From NCBI RefSeq assembly GCF_030908215.1, contig NZ_JAVFJK010000001.1, forward strand, positions 62,001 to 126,000: a DNA stretch of 64,000 nt. The letters run 5' to 3'. Below, in pieces: positions 35,503-45,154 of this stretch. This DNA is from Sinomonas sp. ASV486. GTDB taxonomy: Bacteria; Actinomycetota; Actinomycetes; Actinomycetales; Micrococcaceae. The first letter of the stretch is position 1. Each line of letters opens with the position of its first letter. Position numbers and translations under genes: made by a program. Under the pieces are notes generated by a model that ran no database searches, had not been told where the DNA came from, and saw only the letters and a program-made list of their open reading frames with translations.

Positions 35503-37011
35503 ATGCAGATTTTCCGCACCAAGCCGATCGAGGCGACTATCGCCGAGACACACGAGCCGGGTCGCCGTCTCAAACGCTCGCTGAGCACGTGGGACCTCAT
35601 GATCATGGGAGTCGCCGTCGCAGTGGGCGCTGGCATCTTCTCCGTCGGTGCCAAGGCCGCAGCCAACTTCGCGGGCCCCGCGGTCACGCTCTCCTTCGCC
35701 ATCGCCGCCGTCGCGTGCGCGCTCGCGATCATGTGCTACGCCGAATTCGCCACCGCGATCCCGGTTGCCGGCTCGGCCTACGTCTTCACCTATGCGACGA
35801 TGGGCGAGCTGCTGGCCTGGATCATCGGGTGGAACCTCATCCTCGAGCTCTTCACCGCTGCTGCCGTGATCGCCAAGTACTGGGGCATCTACCTCAGCAA
35901 GGTGTTCTCGCTCGCAGGCCTCGATGTCCCGCCCAGCATCCAGTTCGGACCCATCGAGCTTGTGTGGGGGCCCTTCCTTATCGTCGCGGTCTTCACGGCG
36001 CTCCTCGTGATCGGCACCAAACTCTCGGCCCGGGTTGCCAACGTCTTCACGGTCATCAAGATCGCCGTCGTGCTGTTCGTGATCGTCGTCGGCTTCTTCT
36101 ATGTCAAGGCCGAGAACTTCGCGCCCTTCATCCCGGACGCCGTGGCCGCGAAGAGCGCGGGTGGCACCGAGGTCCTCCAGCAGTCCCTGTTCTCGTTCCT
36201 CACCGGCTCGGCCCCGGCCCACTACGGACTCTTCGGCGTGTTCGGCGGGGCGGCACTCGTCTTCTTCGCGTTCATCGGCTTCGATGTCGTGGCCACGAGC
36301 GCCGAGGAGGTCAAGGACCCGCAGAGGACGCTCCCGCGGGGGATCTTCGGTGGTCTGGCCATCGTGACGCTCCTCTACATCCTCGTCTCCCTCGCGCTGA
36401 CGGGGATGGTGCCCTACACGGTCTTGGCCCAGGCCGAGGCGCCGACCCTCACCACCGCGTTCGAAGCCGTGGGCAACACCGATGCCGCCAAGGTCATCGC
36501 GTTCGGCTCCCTCGTCGGCCTCACCACCGTGATCATGGTGCTCCTCATGGGCCTCGCCCGGGTGATCCTCGCGATGAGCCGCGATGGACTCCTCCCGCAC
36601 GCGTTGTCCGTGACAAGCGCCAAGCGCTCCACGCCGGCACGCGTGCAGATCATCTGCGGCGTTGCGGTGGCCCTCGTTGCGGGCCTCACGAAGGTGGACG
36701 TGCTCGAGGAGATGATCAACATCGGCACGCTCTCGGCATTCGTCGTCGTCAGCCTCGGCATCATCGTCCTGCGCCGGAAGCGCCCCGACCTCAAGCCGGC
36801 CTTCCGGGTGCCGTTCGGCAAGGTGATCCCGATCGTCTCCGCTCTCCTGTGCCTGTACCTCATGACCAACCTCGCGGTCGAGACGTGGATCTACTTCGCG
36901 GGCTGGCTCGTGGTAGGCCTCCTCATCTACTTCACGTATGGCCAGCGCCATTCGCGACTCAACGAGCGCTTCGCAGCGGAGCGCCGAGCAGTCGAGGACG
37001 CTCCGAAGTAG
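35503..37011 (+). CDS. APC-family amino acid permease
   Basis: Membrane protein of 502 aa with about 12 helices. The first helix region LSTWDLMIMGVAVAVGAGIFSVG carries the unwound G-A-G-I-F motif of APC transporters, and helix 6 has FFAFIGFDVVATSAEEVKDPQRTLPRGI; both match cationic-amino-acid-type permeases (YfnA-like). The substrate is unproven. ATG 35503 follows AGGAG at 7 nt; an upstream in-frame start 33 nt earlier is less likely. A TetR-family gene follows on the same strand and may regulate it. Confidence 0.9.
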   Translation: MQIFRTKPIEATIAETHEPGRRLKRSLSTWDLMIMGVAVAVGAGIFSVGAKAAANFAGPAVTLSFAIAAVACALAIMCYAEFATAIPVAGSAYVFTYATMGELLAWIIGWNLILELFTAAAVIAKYWGIYLSKVFSLAGLDVPPSIQFGPIELVWGPFLIVAVFTALLVIGTKLSARVANVFTVIKIAVVLFVIVVGFFYVKAENFAPFIPDAVAAKSAGGTEVLQQSLFSFLTGSAPAHYGLFGVFGGAALVFFAFIGFDVVATSAEEVKDPQRTLPRGIFGGLAIVTLLYILVSLALTGMVPYTVLAQAEAPTLTTAFEAVGNTDAAKVIAFGSLVGLTTVIMVLLMGLARVILAMSRDGLLPHALSVTSAKRSTPARVQIICGVAVALVAGLTKVDVLEEMINIGTLSAFVVVSLGIIVLRRKRPDLKPAFRVPFGKVIPIVSALLCLYLMTNLAVETWIYFAGWLVVGLLIYFTYGQRHSRLNERFAAERRAVEDAPK

Positions 37012-37050
37012 TCGCGTGCTGTGCAGGAAGTGGGCAAGATATTGCAAGTC

Positions 37051-37082
37051 TTGTCACAAAGATGAGTGATCGAGTCTATGAT
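37051..37082 (+). promoter_or_regulatory. putative promoter of the TetR gene
   Basis: TTGTCA at 37051-37056 and TATGAT at 37077-37082 (20-bp spacer, longer than ideal). ATG 37090 follows the -10 by 7 nt. The interrupted palindrome TTGT-c-ACAA overlaps the -35. Confidence 0.4.
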
Positions 37083-37089
37083 GGGCGTC

Positions 37090-37689
37090 ATGGCGAGACC
37101 CCCACGGCCCGAACGCAAGTACGAACTGCTCGACCAGATCCTGGACTTCCTCCTCGACTCGACCCTCGCCGACCTGACCTTCCGCAGCCTCGCGGACGGA
37201 CTGGGCATCAGCAGCTATGTGCTCGTCTACCACTTCGGCAGCCGCGAGCAGCTCGTCACGGAGATCATCCACGGCATCATGGGGCGATACGAGCCCCTCG
37301 AGTCCGGGACTCCCGCATCCGCCTCGCCCAGCGATTTTGTGGTGTGGGCCCGCAAGGCGTTCGAACTGTGTCTCGACCACCGCGGCCGGCACCTCCAGCG
37401 CCTCGAGTTCGAGGCGTCCGTCCAGGACGTGGTGGCCGAGCGACCGCGGGGAGCCGGCGTCGCGAGCTACGCGCGCTGGCGCGGGTTCCTCGCGCGCTGG
37501 CTGCGCGGCCAGGGCGTCGCGGCCAAACGGGCTGATGCCTTGGCGCGACTCTACGTCGGATCGATCCTTGGGCTCCTCTACGACTTCGTCATCACGGGGG
37601 ACAAGCGCGCCGTGCTCGAGAGCTTCGACCTCCTGTCCGAGGCGTTCGTCGCGCAGTACGAAGGGGCGGCCCATCACCGCGTGTCCTGA
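37090..37689 (+). CDS. TetR-family transcriptional regulator
   Basis: Regulator of 199 aa. The N-terminal helix-turn-helix (LTFRSLADGLGISSYVLVYHFGSREQLV, about residues 27-54) is of TetR type; the C-terminal ligand domain has no informative motif. ATG 37090 is preferred over upstream in-frame GTG/ATG codons (37066, 37078, 37081) because family members begin MARPPRPERKYELL and a -10 box precedes it by 7 nt. The gene follows the APC permease by 78 bp, so it may control that transporter or itself. A strong hairpin follows. Confidence 0.85.
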   Translation: MARPPRPERKYELLDQILDFLLDSTLADLTFRSLADGLGISSYVLVYHFGSREQLVTEIIHGIMGRYEPLESGTPASASPSDFVVWARKAFELCLDHRGRHLQRLEFEASVQDVVAERPRGAGVASYARWRGFLARWLRGQGVAAKRADALARLYVGSILGLLYDFVITGDKRAVLESFDLLSEAFVAQYEGAAHHRVS

Positions 37690-37715
37690 TGCGGGACCAT
37701 CGGACTGCTGCTCCA

Positions 37716-37757
37716 CACGGGGAAGGCCCGGTGCATGTGCACCGGGCCTTCCCCGTG
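37716..37757. terminator. perfect 20-bp-stem bidirectional terminator
   Basis: Arms 37716-37735 and 37738-37757 are fully complementary with a 2-nt loop. It lies between the convergent TetR and catalase genes. There is no T tract. Confidence 0.8.
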
Positions 37758-37797
37758 GATCAGGCTCGGGTTGCCTGAGACTTGACTTGCCGAGCTT

Positions 37798-39252
37798 CTA
37801 CCTGCCGAGCTCTGCTCGGAGTTTGGCGCCGAGGTCGGCATCGACGTTCGTCCAGTACTGGATCGCACGCTCCTTGATGTCCTCCCTCGTCACACCCCCG
37901 ACGGCGCCTGCGATCGTGTCGAGGAAGCGGGCGCGCGCAGCGTCGTCGAACACCTCGCGGTAGAGGATGCCCGGCTGAACGAAGTCGCCATCCTCGGCGT
38001 GGAGGGAGTGGGCGGACAGCGTGAGCTCGCCGTCGTTCTCCCAGCCGCCGCCGACGCCGCCAGCCACAGAGGACTCGACGGCGGCCGGGCCGCCGAGCGA
38101 GTTCGGCGCATAGACCGGGGCGGCCGCAGAGTTGAAGCTCAGGCGGCCGGCGCCGTCCTGGCTGTAGTTGCGCACCTCGCTCTTCGGTGCGTTGACCGGG
38201 ATCTGCGCGTGGTTCGTGCCCACGCGGTAGCGGTGCGCGTCAGCATAGGAGAAGATGCGCGCCTGGAGCATCTTGTCCGGCGACCCGGCGATGCCAGGCA
38301 CGAAGTTCGACGGCGCGAACGCGGCCTGCTCGATCTGCGCGAAGTAGTTCTCCGGGTTCCGGTTGAGCTCCATCGTGCCGACCTTCATGAGCGGGTAGTC
38401 CTCCTTGGACCACGTCTTCGTCAGATCGAACGGGTTGTACCGGTAGGTCTTGGCGTCCTCGTACGGCATGACCTGGACGAAGAGGTCCCAGCTCGGGAAG
38501 TTGGCCTCGGCGATGTTCTCGTAGAGGTCCTGGATGTAGTAGTCGGCGTTCTCGCCGGCGATCCGCTCGGCCTCCTCGCCCGTGAGGTTCTCGACGCCCT
38601 GGTTCGTGTGGAAGTGGTACTTGACCCAGAAGCGCTCGCCCTCCGCGTTGATCCACTGGTAGGTGTGCGAGCCGTAGCCCTGCATGTTACGCCACGTCTT
38701 CGGCAGGCCGCGGTCGCCCATGAGCCACGTCACCTGGTGGGCAGACTCCGGGGAGAGCGTCCAGAAGTCCCACTGCATGTCCGCGTCGCGGAGGTGGCTG
38801 CCCGGGAGTCGCTTCTGCGAGTGGATGAAGTCGGGGAACTTGATGCCGTCGCGGATGAAGAACACCGGGGTGTTGTTGCCCACGAGGTCGTAGTTGCCCT
38901 CGGTCGTGTAGAACTTGACGGCGAACCCACGCGGATCGCGCCACGTGTCGGGGGAGCCGTTCTCGCCGGCCACCGAGGAGAAGCGGATGAGCATCTCGGT
39001 CTCGACGTTCGGCTGGAAGAGGGCCGCCTTGGTGTACTTCGAGACATCCTCGGTGGTCTTGAAGACGCCGAAGGCCCCGCCGCCCTTGGCGTGGACCACG
39101 CGCTCCGGCACGCGCTCGCGGTTGAACTGGGCGAGCTTCTCGATCAGGTAGTGATCCGTGAGGATGATCGCGCCGTCAGCACCGACTGACTGGGCGTGCG
39201 CATCCGAGGCGACCGGGGCGCCGGACTGGGTGGTCGAGTAGTTGACCGTCAT
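37798..39252 (-). CDS. katA: monofunctional heme catalase
   Basis: Clade-3-size catalase of 484 aa. The distal His is in [14 protein letters not shown] (near residue 54), the distal Asn in the [20 protein letters not shown] region, and the proximal heme tyrosine in [14 protein letters not shown]. It degrades hydrogen peroxide without needing a reductant. ATG 39252 follows AAGGAG on the minus strand. It lies 66 bp downstream of a Fur-family gene in the same direction and probably shares its promoter. It is the second catalase of the window besides katG. Confidence 0.95.
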   Translation of the reverse strand: MTVNYSTTQSGAPVASDAHAQSVGADGAIILTDHYLIEKLAQFNRERVPERVVHAKGGGAFGVFKTTEDVSKYTKAALFQPNVETEMLIRFSSVAGENGSPDTWRDPRGFAVKFYTTEGNYDLVGNNTPVFFIRDGIKFPDFIHSQKRLPGSHLRDADMQWDFWTLSPESAHQVTWLMGDRGLPKTWRNMQGYGSHTYQWINAEGERFWVKYHFHTNQGVENLTGEEAERIAGENADYYIQDLYENIAEANFPSWDLFVQVMPYEDAKTYRYNPFDLTKTWSKEDYPLMKVGTMELNRNPENYFAQIEQAAFAPSNFVPGIAGSPDKMLQARIFSYADAHRYRVGTNHAQIPVNAPKSEVRNYSQDGAGRLSFNSAAAPVYAPNSLGGPAAVESSVAGGVGGGWENDGELTLSAHSLHAEDGDFVQPGILYREVFDDAARARFLDTIAGAVGGVTREDIKERAIQYWTNVDADLGAKLRAELGR

Positions 39253-39318
39253 GTCTCTCCTTCTGTTCCGCGCGTACTGCGCTGTACTGGTTTCGTGGGA
39301 GGGGAGCTGTGGTGCGGT

Positions 39319-39780
39319 TCAGACCGCGGGGGTGGGAGCGGACGGAGCAGTCTTCGCGGCGCACTCGGCGCAGAGGCCGATATACGTCACGTCCGCGATC
39401 ATGATCGTCATCCCGTGGGTATTGCTGGGGGTGAGGCAGGGGGCATGGCCGACGGCGCACTCGACGTCCTCGACGCGACCGCACACCGAGCAGATCGCGT
39501 GGTGGTGGTTGTCGCCGACCCGCGTCTCGTAGAGGGCGGGGGAGTGCGGCGGTTCGAAGCGGCGCAGCATGCCGAGGTCCGTGAGGTCGCCGAGGACCAC
39601 GTAGACGGACTGCGGAGTGATCTCCGGCAGATCGTCACGGGCCGCGGCCAGGATCGCGTCTGCCGACGAGTGCGGATGAGACTCGATGGCACCCAGCACC
39701 GCAAGCCGCTGCTTGGTGACCCGGCGTCCGTGAGCTCGCAGGGCAGTTGCCCATTCGATGTGCTCCGCGCTCGGTTCCAT
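39319..39780 (-). CDS. Fur-family repressor (PerR/CatR-like)
   Basis: Protein of 153 aa. The N-terminal winged helix (RAHGRRVTKQRLAVLGAIES, ITPQSVYVVLGDLTDLGMLRRF) is followed by the metal-sensing region GDNHHHAICSVCGRVEDVE and a second zinc pair CAEC near 145; the two Cys-x2-Cys pairs form the structural zinc site. Position upstream of katA on the same strand suggests a peroxide-responsive repressor of the catalase, as in Streptomyces CatR; Fur or Zur activity is less likely. ATG 39780 is preferred to a TTG 12 nt upstream. A dyad fitting a Fur-type box lies 15 bp upstream. Confidence 0.86.
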   Translation of the reverse strand: MEPSAEHIEWATALRAHGRRVTKQRLAVLGAIESHPHSSADAILAAARDDLPEITPQSVYVVLGDLTDLGMLRRFEPPHSPALYETRVGDNHHHAICSVCGRVEDVECAVGHAPCLTPSNTHGMTIMIADVTYIGLCAECAAKTAPSAPTPAV

Positions 39781-39794
39781 GGCCTCATTCAAAC

Positions 39795-39810
39795 ACTTAT
39801 TTTGATAAGT
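39795..39810. promoter_or_regulatory. Fur/PerR-type operator upstream of the fur-katA pair
   Basis: ACTTAT-TTTG-ATAAGT, with perfect 6-bp arms in an AT-rich patch unusual for this genome, 15-30 bp before the repressor start. It probably mediates autoregulation and katA control; it could also influence the divergent htpX. Confidence 0.6.
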
Positions 39811-39894
39811 TCACAATAAGGTGAGCCTAACCGATCCCGCGGAACTGCGCGGGGGGCCATACTCGTTGAAGCGGCAGGAGGTACAGGAGGAACC

Positions 39895-40773
39895 GTGCAC
39901 AAACACCACAACGGGCTCAAGACGGCCACACTCTTCGGCGTGCTCTGGGCGGTACTGCTGGGAATCGGGGCGCTCGTGGGCGTCTGGTCGCGGAGCGGAT
40001 CGCCGATCCTGATCTTCGCCGCCCTCGGGGTCGCCGTGACGTTCTACAGCTACTGGAACAGCGACAAGATCGCGCTGCGCGCGATGCAGGCCTATCCCGT
40101 CACCGAGGAGCAGGCGCCGGGGCTCTACCAGATCGTCCGTGAGCTCTCGCAGCGCGCCAACCAGCCGATGCCGCGCATCTACATCTCCCCGACGCAGTCC
40201 CCGAATGCGTTCGCGACGGGTCGGGACCCCAAGAACGCCGCAGTCTGCTGCACCGAGGGAATCCTCCAGCTGCTCGACGCTCGTGAGCTGCGCGGGGTGC
40301 TCGGGCACGAGCTCATGCACGTCTACAACAGGGACATCCTCACGTCCTCGATCGCCGCGGCCGTGGCCGGCGTCATCACCTCCGTAGCGCAGTTCGCGAT
40401 GTTCTTCGGGGGGGGCCGGGACCGCAACGCGAACCCGTTCGCGCTGCTCGCGCTGAGCCTCCTCGCGCCGTTCGCGGCCTCGCTCATCCAGCTCGCGATC
40501 TCGCGCACGCGGGAGTACGACGCGGATGAGGACGGCTCCCAGCTCACGGGCGACCCGCTCGCGCTTGCCTCGGCCCTGAACAAGATCGAGGGCGGAGTCC
40601 GTGCGGCGCCGCTCCCAGCGGACGACCAGAAGCTCGTCAACGCCTCCCACCTCATGATCGCCAACCCGTTCCGCGGCGGAGCGGGCCTCCAGCGCATGTT
40701 CTCGACCCACCCGCCGATGGCGGACAGGATCGCGCGCCTCGAGCAGATGGCGGGACGCCAGATCGGCCAGTAG
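39895..40773 (+). CDS. htpX: membrane zinc metalloprotease HtpX (M48B)
   Basis: Protease of 292 aa involved in membrane protein quality control. It has two N-terminal helices ([38 protein letters not shown]), the zinc motif His138-Glu-Leu-Met-His142 ([12 protein letters not shown]), two more hydrophobic segments, and the third ligand glutamate in [12 protein letters not shown]. The C-terminal [17 protein letters not shown] is typical. GTG 39895 follows AGGAGGA at 5 nt. It is divergent from the fur gene. Confidence 0.93.
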   Translation: MHKHHNGLKTATLFGVLWAVLLGIGALVGVWSRSGSPILIFAALGVAVTFYSYWNSDKIALRAMQAYPVTEEQAPGLYQIVRELSQRANQPMPRIYISPTQSPNAFATGRDPKNAAVCCTEGILQLLDARELRGVLGHELMHVYNRDILTSSIAAAVAGVITSVAQFAMFFGGGRDRNANPFALLALSLLAPFAASLIQLAISRTREYDADEDGSQLTGDPLALASALNKIEGGVRAAPLPADDQKLVNASHLMIANPFRGGAGLQRMFSTHPPMADRIARLEQMAGRQIGQ

Positions 40774-40878
40774 TCCAGATCGGCTAGTAGCCGGATCCGC
40801 CGCTCGTCGTCTCCTTCCGCCATGCCGCCCTGCGGTGGTCTACTGATCGTGGTCCCTGCGGCGGATAGGAGCCGAGCC

Positions 40879-41871
40879 ATGAGGGTGGGCGTGATCGGAG
40901 CCGGTGCGATCGGTGGAACCATCGCGGCCCTGATGGACCGCGCCGGCCACACCGTCGAAGCGACGGCCCGTGGTGACCGGCTCGCCGCGATCAAGAGCGG
41001 CGGGATCCACCTCTCCGGAGCCTGGGGCGAGCACGTCGCACAGATCGCCGCCGGCGAGCGGCTGACGACGGCGCCCGACCTCGCCTTGATCAGCGTGAAG
41101 GCCCAGGACGAGGCGGACGCTATCCGGGCCAACGCCGCGGCCCTCGAGGGGGTCCCGCTCGTGGTGGTGCAGAACGGGCTCGACGGGCTGGCTCAGGCGC
41201 AAAGGCTCCACGGAGGCTCACCCACCGTCGGCGCCATCGCCTTCTTCGCCGCGGACTGCCCGGCCCCGGGCCATGTCAGGGTCCTCGTCCCGGGGCCGCT
41301 CTACCTCGGCGCGGGCGACGGCGAGCCCACGGCCGACGCCGTCAACGCGGCTGGCGTCCTGAGTTCCGGCATCTCCGCCAAGGCGGTGGGGAACTTCGTC
41401 GGCTGCCAGTGGACCAAGCTGGTCGTCAACCAGATCAATGCGATGCCCGCCATCACGGGGATGAGCGTCCAGGCCACCATCGCCGACTCCAGGCTGTGCG
41501 GCGCCGTCTTCGCGAGCATGCGCGAGGCCATCCACATCGGGCGGAGGCAGGGCGTGGCGTTCGGTTCCCTCGAGGGAATGAACCCGCTCACGCTCGGCCT
41601 GCTCGGATCCGCGCCGCCCGCCGTCGGACGCCTCCTGCTGCGCATCATGGCACGGCGGCTCGGCAGTGAGCCGGTCCTCGGCTCAACCCTCCAGAGCGTC
41701 CATCGCGGCCTGCCCACCGAGATCGACTACCTCAACGGTGCCGTCGCCGAGCGCGCCCACGCGCTCGGCATCGAGGCACCCGTCAACGCCGCCATCACCC
41801 GGTTGGTGCACGAGGTCGAAGGCAGCCGCCGGTTCTTCGCGCCCGCGGAGGTCGTCCAGCGGCTCGGGTGA
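40879..41871 (+). CDS. panE: 2-dehydropantoate 2-reductase-family protein
   Basis: NADP-dependent oxidoreductase of 330 aa. The Rossmann motif GAGAIGG is at residues 7-13; VVVQNGLDGLAQ, the catalytic lysine region CQWTKLVVNQINAMPAITG and the C-terminal STLQSVHRGLPTEIDYLNGAV match the ApbA/PanE family, which makes pantoate for coenzyme A. Many actinobacteria have several members, so this copy may act on another ketoacid. ATG 40879 follows AGGAG at 7 nt; the open frame upstream has no family similarity. Confidence 0.8.
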   Translation: MRVGVIGAGAIGGTIAALMDRAGHTVEATARGDRLAAIKSGGIHLSGAWGEHVAQIAAGERLTTAPDLALISVKAQDEADAIRANAAALEGVPLVVVQNGLDGLAQAQRLHGGSPTVGAIAFFAADCPAPGHVRVLVPGPLYLGAGDGEPTADAVNAAGVLSSGISAKAVGNFVGCQWTKLVVNQINAMPAITGMSVQATIADSRLCGAVFASMREAIHIGRRQGVAFGSLEGMNPLTLGLLGSAPPAVGRLLLRIMARRLGSEPVLGSTLQSVHRGLPTEIDYLNGAVAERAHALGIEAPVNAAITRLVHEVEGSRRFFAPAEVVQRLG

Positions 41872-41975
41872 TCCGTGGCGACCACCACGACACCCGCCGG
41901 GCACAGCGAAGGCGGGCCACCGGGGTCGTGCGCGGCACCGGCGGTGGGCCCGGACAGCGGCACTAGGCTATTGCG

Positions 41976-43246
41976 GTGCGCACCCTCCTGGCCGATACTT
42001 CCCCGCTGACGGAAAGCCTCGAATTCCGGCGCATGTGGATCGGCCAGCTGCTGAGCATCCTCGGCTCCCAGCTGACGGTCACGGCCGTGAGCCTGCAGGT
42101 CTATGCCCTCACGCACTCGAGCTTCAATGTGGGGTTGCTGGGCCTCGTGGCACTGCTGCCGTTCGTGTTCGCCGGGCTCTACGGCGGCGCGATCGTGGAC
42201 GCGCATGACCGGCGCACGGTCGCGCTCCTCTCGTCGTGGCTGCTGTGGGGCACGAGCGCGCTCATCGCCCTGCAGGCCTGGCTGCAGCTTGGGAACGTCC
42301 TGCTGGTGTACGTCCTCGTGGGGCTCCAGGCGCTGGGGACAGGCATCAACATGCCAGCCCGCAGTGCCATCATCCCGCGGCTCATCCGCCCGGATAAGCT
42401 TGCCGCGGCGAACGCGCTCAACATGATCACCTTCGGCCTCGGCGGCGCAGCAGGCCCGCTCCTCGCGGGGGCCCTTGTGGCGACGGTCGGCTACGGCTGG
42501 ACCTACACGATCGACGTCGCGAGCTTCACGGTGGCCATGTGGGCGCTGTTCCGCCTCCCCCCGCTCCCGCCCGAGGGCACGGTGCGGAGGGCCGGCATCC
42601 GTTCCGTCGCGGAGGGCTTCGGCTTCCTCGGGACGCGGCGAACATCCGCATGACGTTCCTCATCGACATGTGCGCCATGGTCTTCGCGATGCCGCGGGCG
42701 GTGCTCCCGGCCGTCGCCGTGCTCTCGCTCGGCGGCGGCGCGGCGACCGCAGATGCCCTCCTCGCCGGGATCGCCGGCGGGACATTCCTCGGTGGGCTGT
42801 TCTCGGGGCCGGTGGCGCGGCTGCGCTGGCAGGGGCGCGGGGTCCAGTGGGCAGTGGTCTCGTGGGGGGCCAGCATCCTCGCGTTCGGGATCGTGGTGCT
42901 CGCTGCGGGGCGCACGTCGCCGGACGGAGGCACGTGGTGGATCCTGCCCGCGATCCTGTGCATGGTCGCGGCCGGAGCCGCCGATTCGACGAGCGCCGCC
43001 CTGCGGTCCACCATCCTCCAGGCCGCGACTCCGGACTCGATGCGCGGGCGCCTCCAGGGGGTGTTCACGGTGGTGGTGGGCGGCGGTCCCCGCCTCGGGG
43101 ACGTTTTCTCCGGCGGGACGGCTTCCTGGCTGGGCGAGGGCTGGTCGATTGTGGTCGGTGCGCTCGTGTGCATCGCGCTAGTCTGGGTGCTGCACGTCGC
43201 GCAGCCGCGGTTCGCCCGCTACGACGCGGAGAACCCTACGCCGTAG
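41976..43246 (+). pseudogene. MFS exporter (MFS_3/EntS-like) with a -1 frameshift
   Basis: Two overlapping frames together encode a typical 12-helix exporter of about 420 aa. The first (41976-42653) gives helices 1-6 (FRRMWIGQLLSILGSQLTVT, RSAIIPRLIRPDKLAAANAL) and ends abnormally in GFGFLGTRRTSA. The second frame picks up with NIRMTFLIDMCAMVFAMPRA near 42645 and runs to 43246. The join needs one extra base around 42630-42645, so a single-base deletion (real or a sequencing error) breaks the gene. GTG 41976 follows TAGGCT (41964-41969) by 6 nt, a leaderless start. Substrate is unknown; relatives export siderophores and drugs. Confidence 0.8.
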
Positions 43247-43307
43247 CGGTGAGTACGACGGCGGTCGCGGACTCGCTCGCGGCCCGTCCCCGCGGCGTCG
43301 TGCGCCC

Positions 43308-43961
43308 CTACTGCCAAGCGAGCGTGAACCAGGCGATCGCTGCGGCGAAGCCGGCGAGCGCGAAGCCGGCGTACCGGCGCGGCGTCCCCGTGGGGTTGCC
43401 CCGCGTGAACCCGAAGAACGAGTTCGCGTTGAGGAGATGGAGCAGGAGCGCCCCGGCGAGCAGGCCCACGAGAGCCGAGCGGGGCGCCGTCGTGAGCGCT
43501 ACGAGGGCAAAGAAGGTGTACTCGGCCACGAAGGCGAGGCGCGGGCGGGACCATAGCCCCCACCCCACGAACCGGTCGCCCCGCCCGTCGCGGCTGCCCA
43601 CCCGCCCGAGGACCGGTAGGTCCCTGCCGTGTACGGGCACGTCGAGGAGCCAGTGCGAGACGGCGCCGAGCCAGAAGGCGATCCCCACCCACGCGCTCTG
43701 GTAGATCAGGCCGAAGGCCAAGGCCGGGATGAGCGTGAGTGCTGCCGAGAGGACAAGCGAGTGGGAGTACGGGTACCACGTGAACCGGATCGTGCTCTGG
43801 AGCGGGCTGCTCGGGTCGACGCGGACCTTCTCGACGCCGGAGGCCACGAGGCCCGACCACACGACGTCCGGCCAAGCGACCGCTACGGCGATGGGCAGCA
43901 CCGGGGTCTCGGGAGCGACTGCGAGAAGCGCCGCCGCCGCAGCGTAGTGGCCGATGTACAT
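43308..43961 (-). CDS. YdjM/DUF457-like membrane metal-dependent hydrolase
   Basis: Membrane protein of 217 aa with about five helices. Scattered potential metal ligands sit in family-like places: His5 (MYIGHYAAAAALLA), Asp32 (WPDVVW), His near 68 (YPYSHSLVLS) and SHWLLDVPVHGRDLP near 106. This arrangement recalls the YdjM/YbcI family of predicted membrane-bound metal-dependent hydrolases. The enzymatic activity is not established. ATG 43961 follows TAGCAT (43968-43973 on the minus strand) by 6 nt, so it is probably leaderless. Confidence 0.6.
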   Translation of the reverse strand: MYIGHYAAAAALLAVAPETPVLPIAVAVAWPDVVWSGLVASGVEKVRVDPSSPLQSTIRFTWYPYSHSLVLSAALTLIPALAFGLIYQSAWVGIAFWLGAVSHWLLDVPVHGRDLPVLGRVGSRDGRGDRFVGWGLWSRPRLAFVAEYTFFALVALTTAPRSALVGLLAGALLLHLLNANSFFGFTRGNPTGTPRRYAGFALAGFAAAIAWFTLAWQ

Positions 43962-44157
43962 GCGCGGATGCTAGCAGCTGCGCGTGTACGGGTCAGCGGA
44001 AGTTGACGAACTACGGCGGCGTGACCGGGCTGCCATGAGGCCGAGTGCCTCGGCGCGGGGCAGCTCGATGCTGGGACTGGGCTGACGGCCTCAGCGTGTC
44101 CATTTTGCCGGTCCGCCCTTAGGCGTTGGTTGCGTTCCTTGAGAGTAGCTTTCGGTT

Positions 44158-44922
44158 ATGACGCTCGAACGCTGGCAGAAGATGTCCGAGTGGCCCATGG
44201 TGGTGGCCGCGCTCCTGTTCCTCGTCGCCTACTCGGTCCAAGTCATCGCGGATCTCCCCGACAACGAGGGGATCTGGGCTGACGAGGTGGTGTGGGTGGC
44301 ATGGGCCGTGTTCCTAGTGGACTACGGGGCACGCCTTTGGCTTGCACCGAACCGGCGCCGGTGGTTCGTCCGGAACCTCCATGAGCTGGCGATCCTGGCC
44401 TTACCGGCGCTCAGGCCGCTCCGTCTCCTTCGGCTCGTGACACTGCTGAAGGTGGTGTACGGCCGTGCGGGAAACGCTCTGCGCGGGCGGCTGCTGGTCT
44501 ACGTGATCGCCTCGGCAACCATGCTTGTCTACTGCGGCGCACTCGCCGCCCTGGATGCGGAGCAGAATGACCCGGAAGCCAACATCAAGTCCATCGGCGA
44601 TGCACTGTGGTGGGCGCTCACGACCATAACGACGGTGGGATACGGCGACCACTACCCAGTCACGATCGTGGGCCGTCTGGCGGCGGCCGGGCTGATGGTT
44701 GCGGGTATCGCGGTACTCGGTGTCGTGACGGCGTCGATTGCATCCTGGCTGGTCGAGAGCGTGTCGACCGAGACAGCGGCGAGGGCGAAGGAAGTCACAG
44801 ACGCGGCCGTGGCAGCAATCGAGGCCATTGACGAGCCCCTCGAGGACCAAATCCGGTCTCTGTCGGACCAGATGGCCAGACTCACAGCAGCCCTCGAGGC
44901 CGGGAGGAAGGGCGACTCCTGA
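44158..44922 (+). CDS. voltage-gated-type potassium channel
   Basis: Membrane protein of 254 aa. It has a Kv-like fold: hydrophobic segments at about 14-32 and 43-62, an S4-like Arg-rich segment (ALRPLRLLRLVTLLKVVYG, about 82-100), a helix near 113-133, the pore with the selectivity filter TTVGYGD near 157-163, and a last helix (AAAGLMVAGIAVLGVVTASIA). A short coiled C-terminal tail (EPLEDQIRSLSDQMARLTAAL) could drive tetramerization. ATG 44158 follows TAGCTT (44146-44151) by 6 nt and lacks a Shine-Dalgarno. Confidence 0.87.
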   Translation: MTLERWQKMSEWPMVVAALLFLVAYSVQVIADLPDNEGIWADEVVWVAWAVFLVDYGARLWLAPNRRRWFVRNLHELAILALPALRPLRLLRLVTLLKVVYGRAGNALRGRLLVYVIASATMLVYCGALAALDAEQNDPEANIKSIGDALWWALTTITTVGYGDHYPVTIVGRLAAAGLMVAGIAVLGVVTASIASWLVESVSTETAARAKEVTDAAVAAIEAIDEPLEDQIRSLSDQMARLTAALEAGRKGDS

Positions 44923-45019
44923 GCGGGTGGCGGAGGCCGCTCGTCTCGGCAACGGTCTTGATGATCCGGTCGCAGAGCGAGACGGGCCTCAGCGTCGCCG
45001 ACGCCGTCGAGAGCGCGCG

Positions 45020-45154
45020 GACCTCAAGGCCGGGCTGCTCCTTAACCGCAACGCCGCGGGGAACCAGTGGCGCAGCGTGCGCAAGGCCGCAGGGCTCCCC
45101 GAGGAGTACACCCTCCACGATCTCCGCCACACGCGGCAGAACGGGCCATATTAG
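45020..45154 (+). pseudogene. tyrosine-recombinase (phage integrase) remnant
   Basis: The frame ending in TAG at 45152-45154 encodes DLKAGLLLNRNAAGNQW then RSVRKAAGLPEEYTLHDLRH-T. The end is the conserved LHDLRHT box of tyrosine recombinases, which holds the catalytic His and Arg; the remainder of the catalytic domain is absent both up- and downstream. About 45 codons survive, pressed against the 3' end of yajQ. It suggests a past integration event in this neighbourhood. Confidence 0.6.

Noticed and set aside
35064-37535. 823-codon plus-strand frame spanning the sigma factor and APC permease
   Set aside because: It overlaps two clearly real genes in another frame and its product is Arg/His/Pro-rich without motifs.
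37066-37689. Longer TetR protein starting at GTG 37066
   Set aside because: The extra residues are not family-like and overlap a probable -10 box; the start at 37090 fits better.
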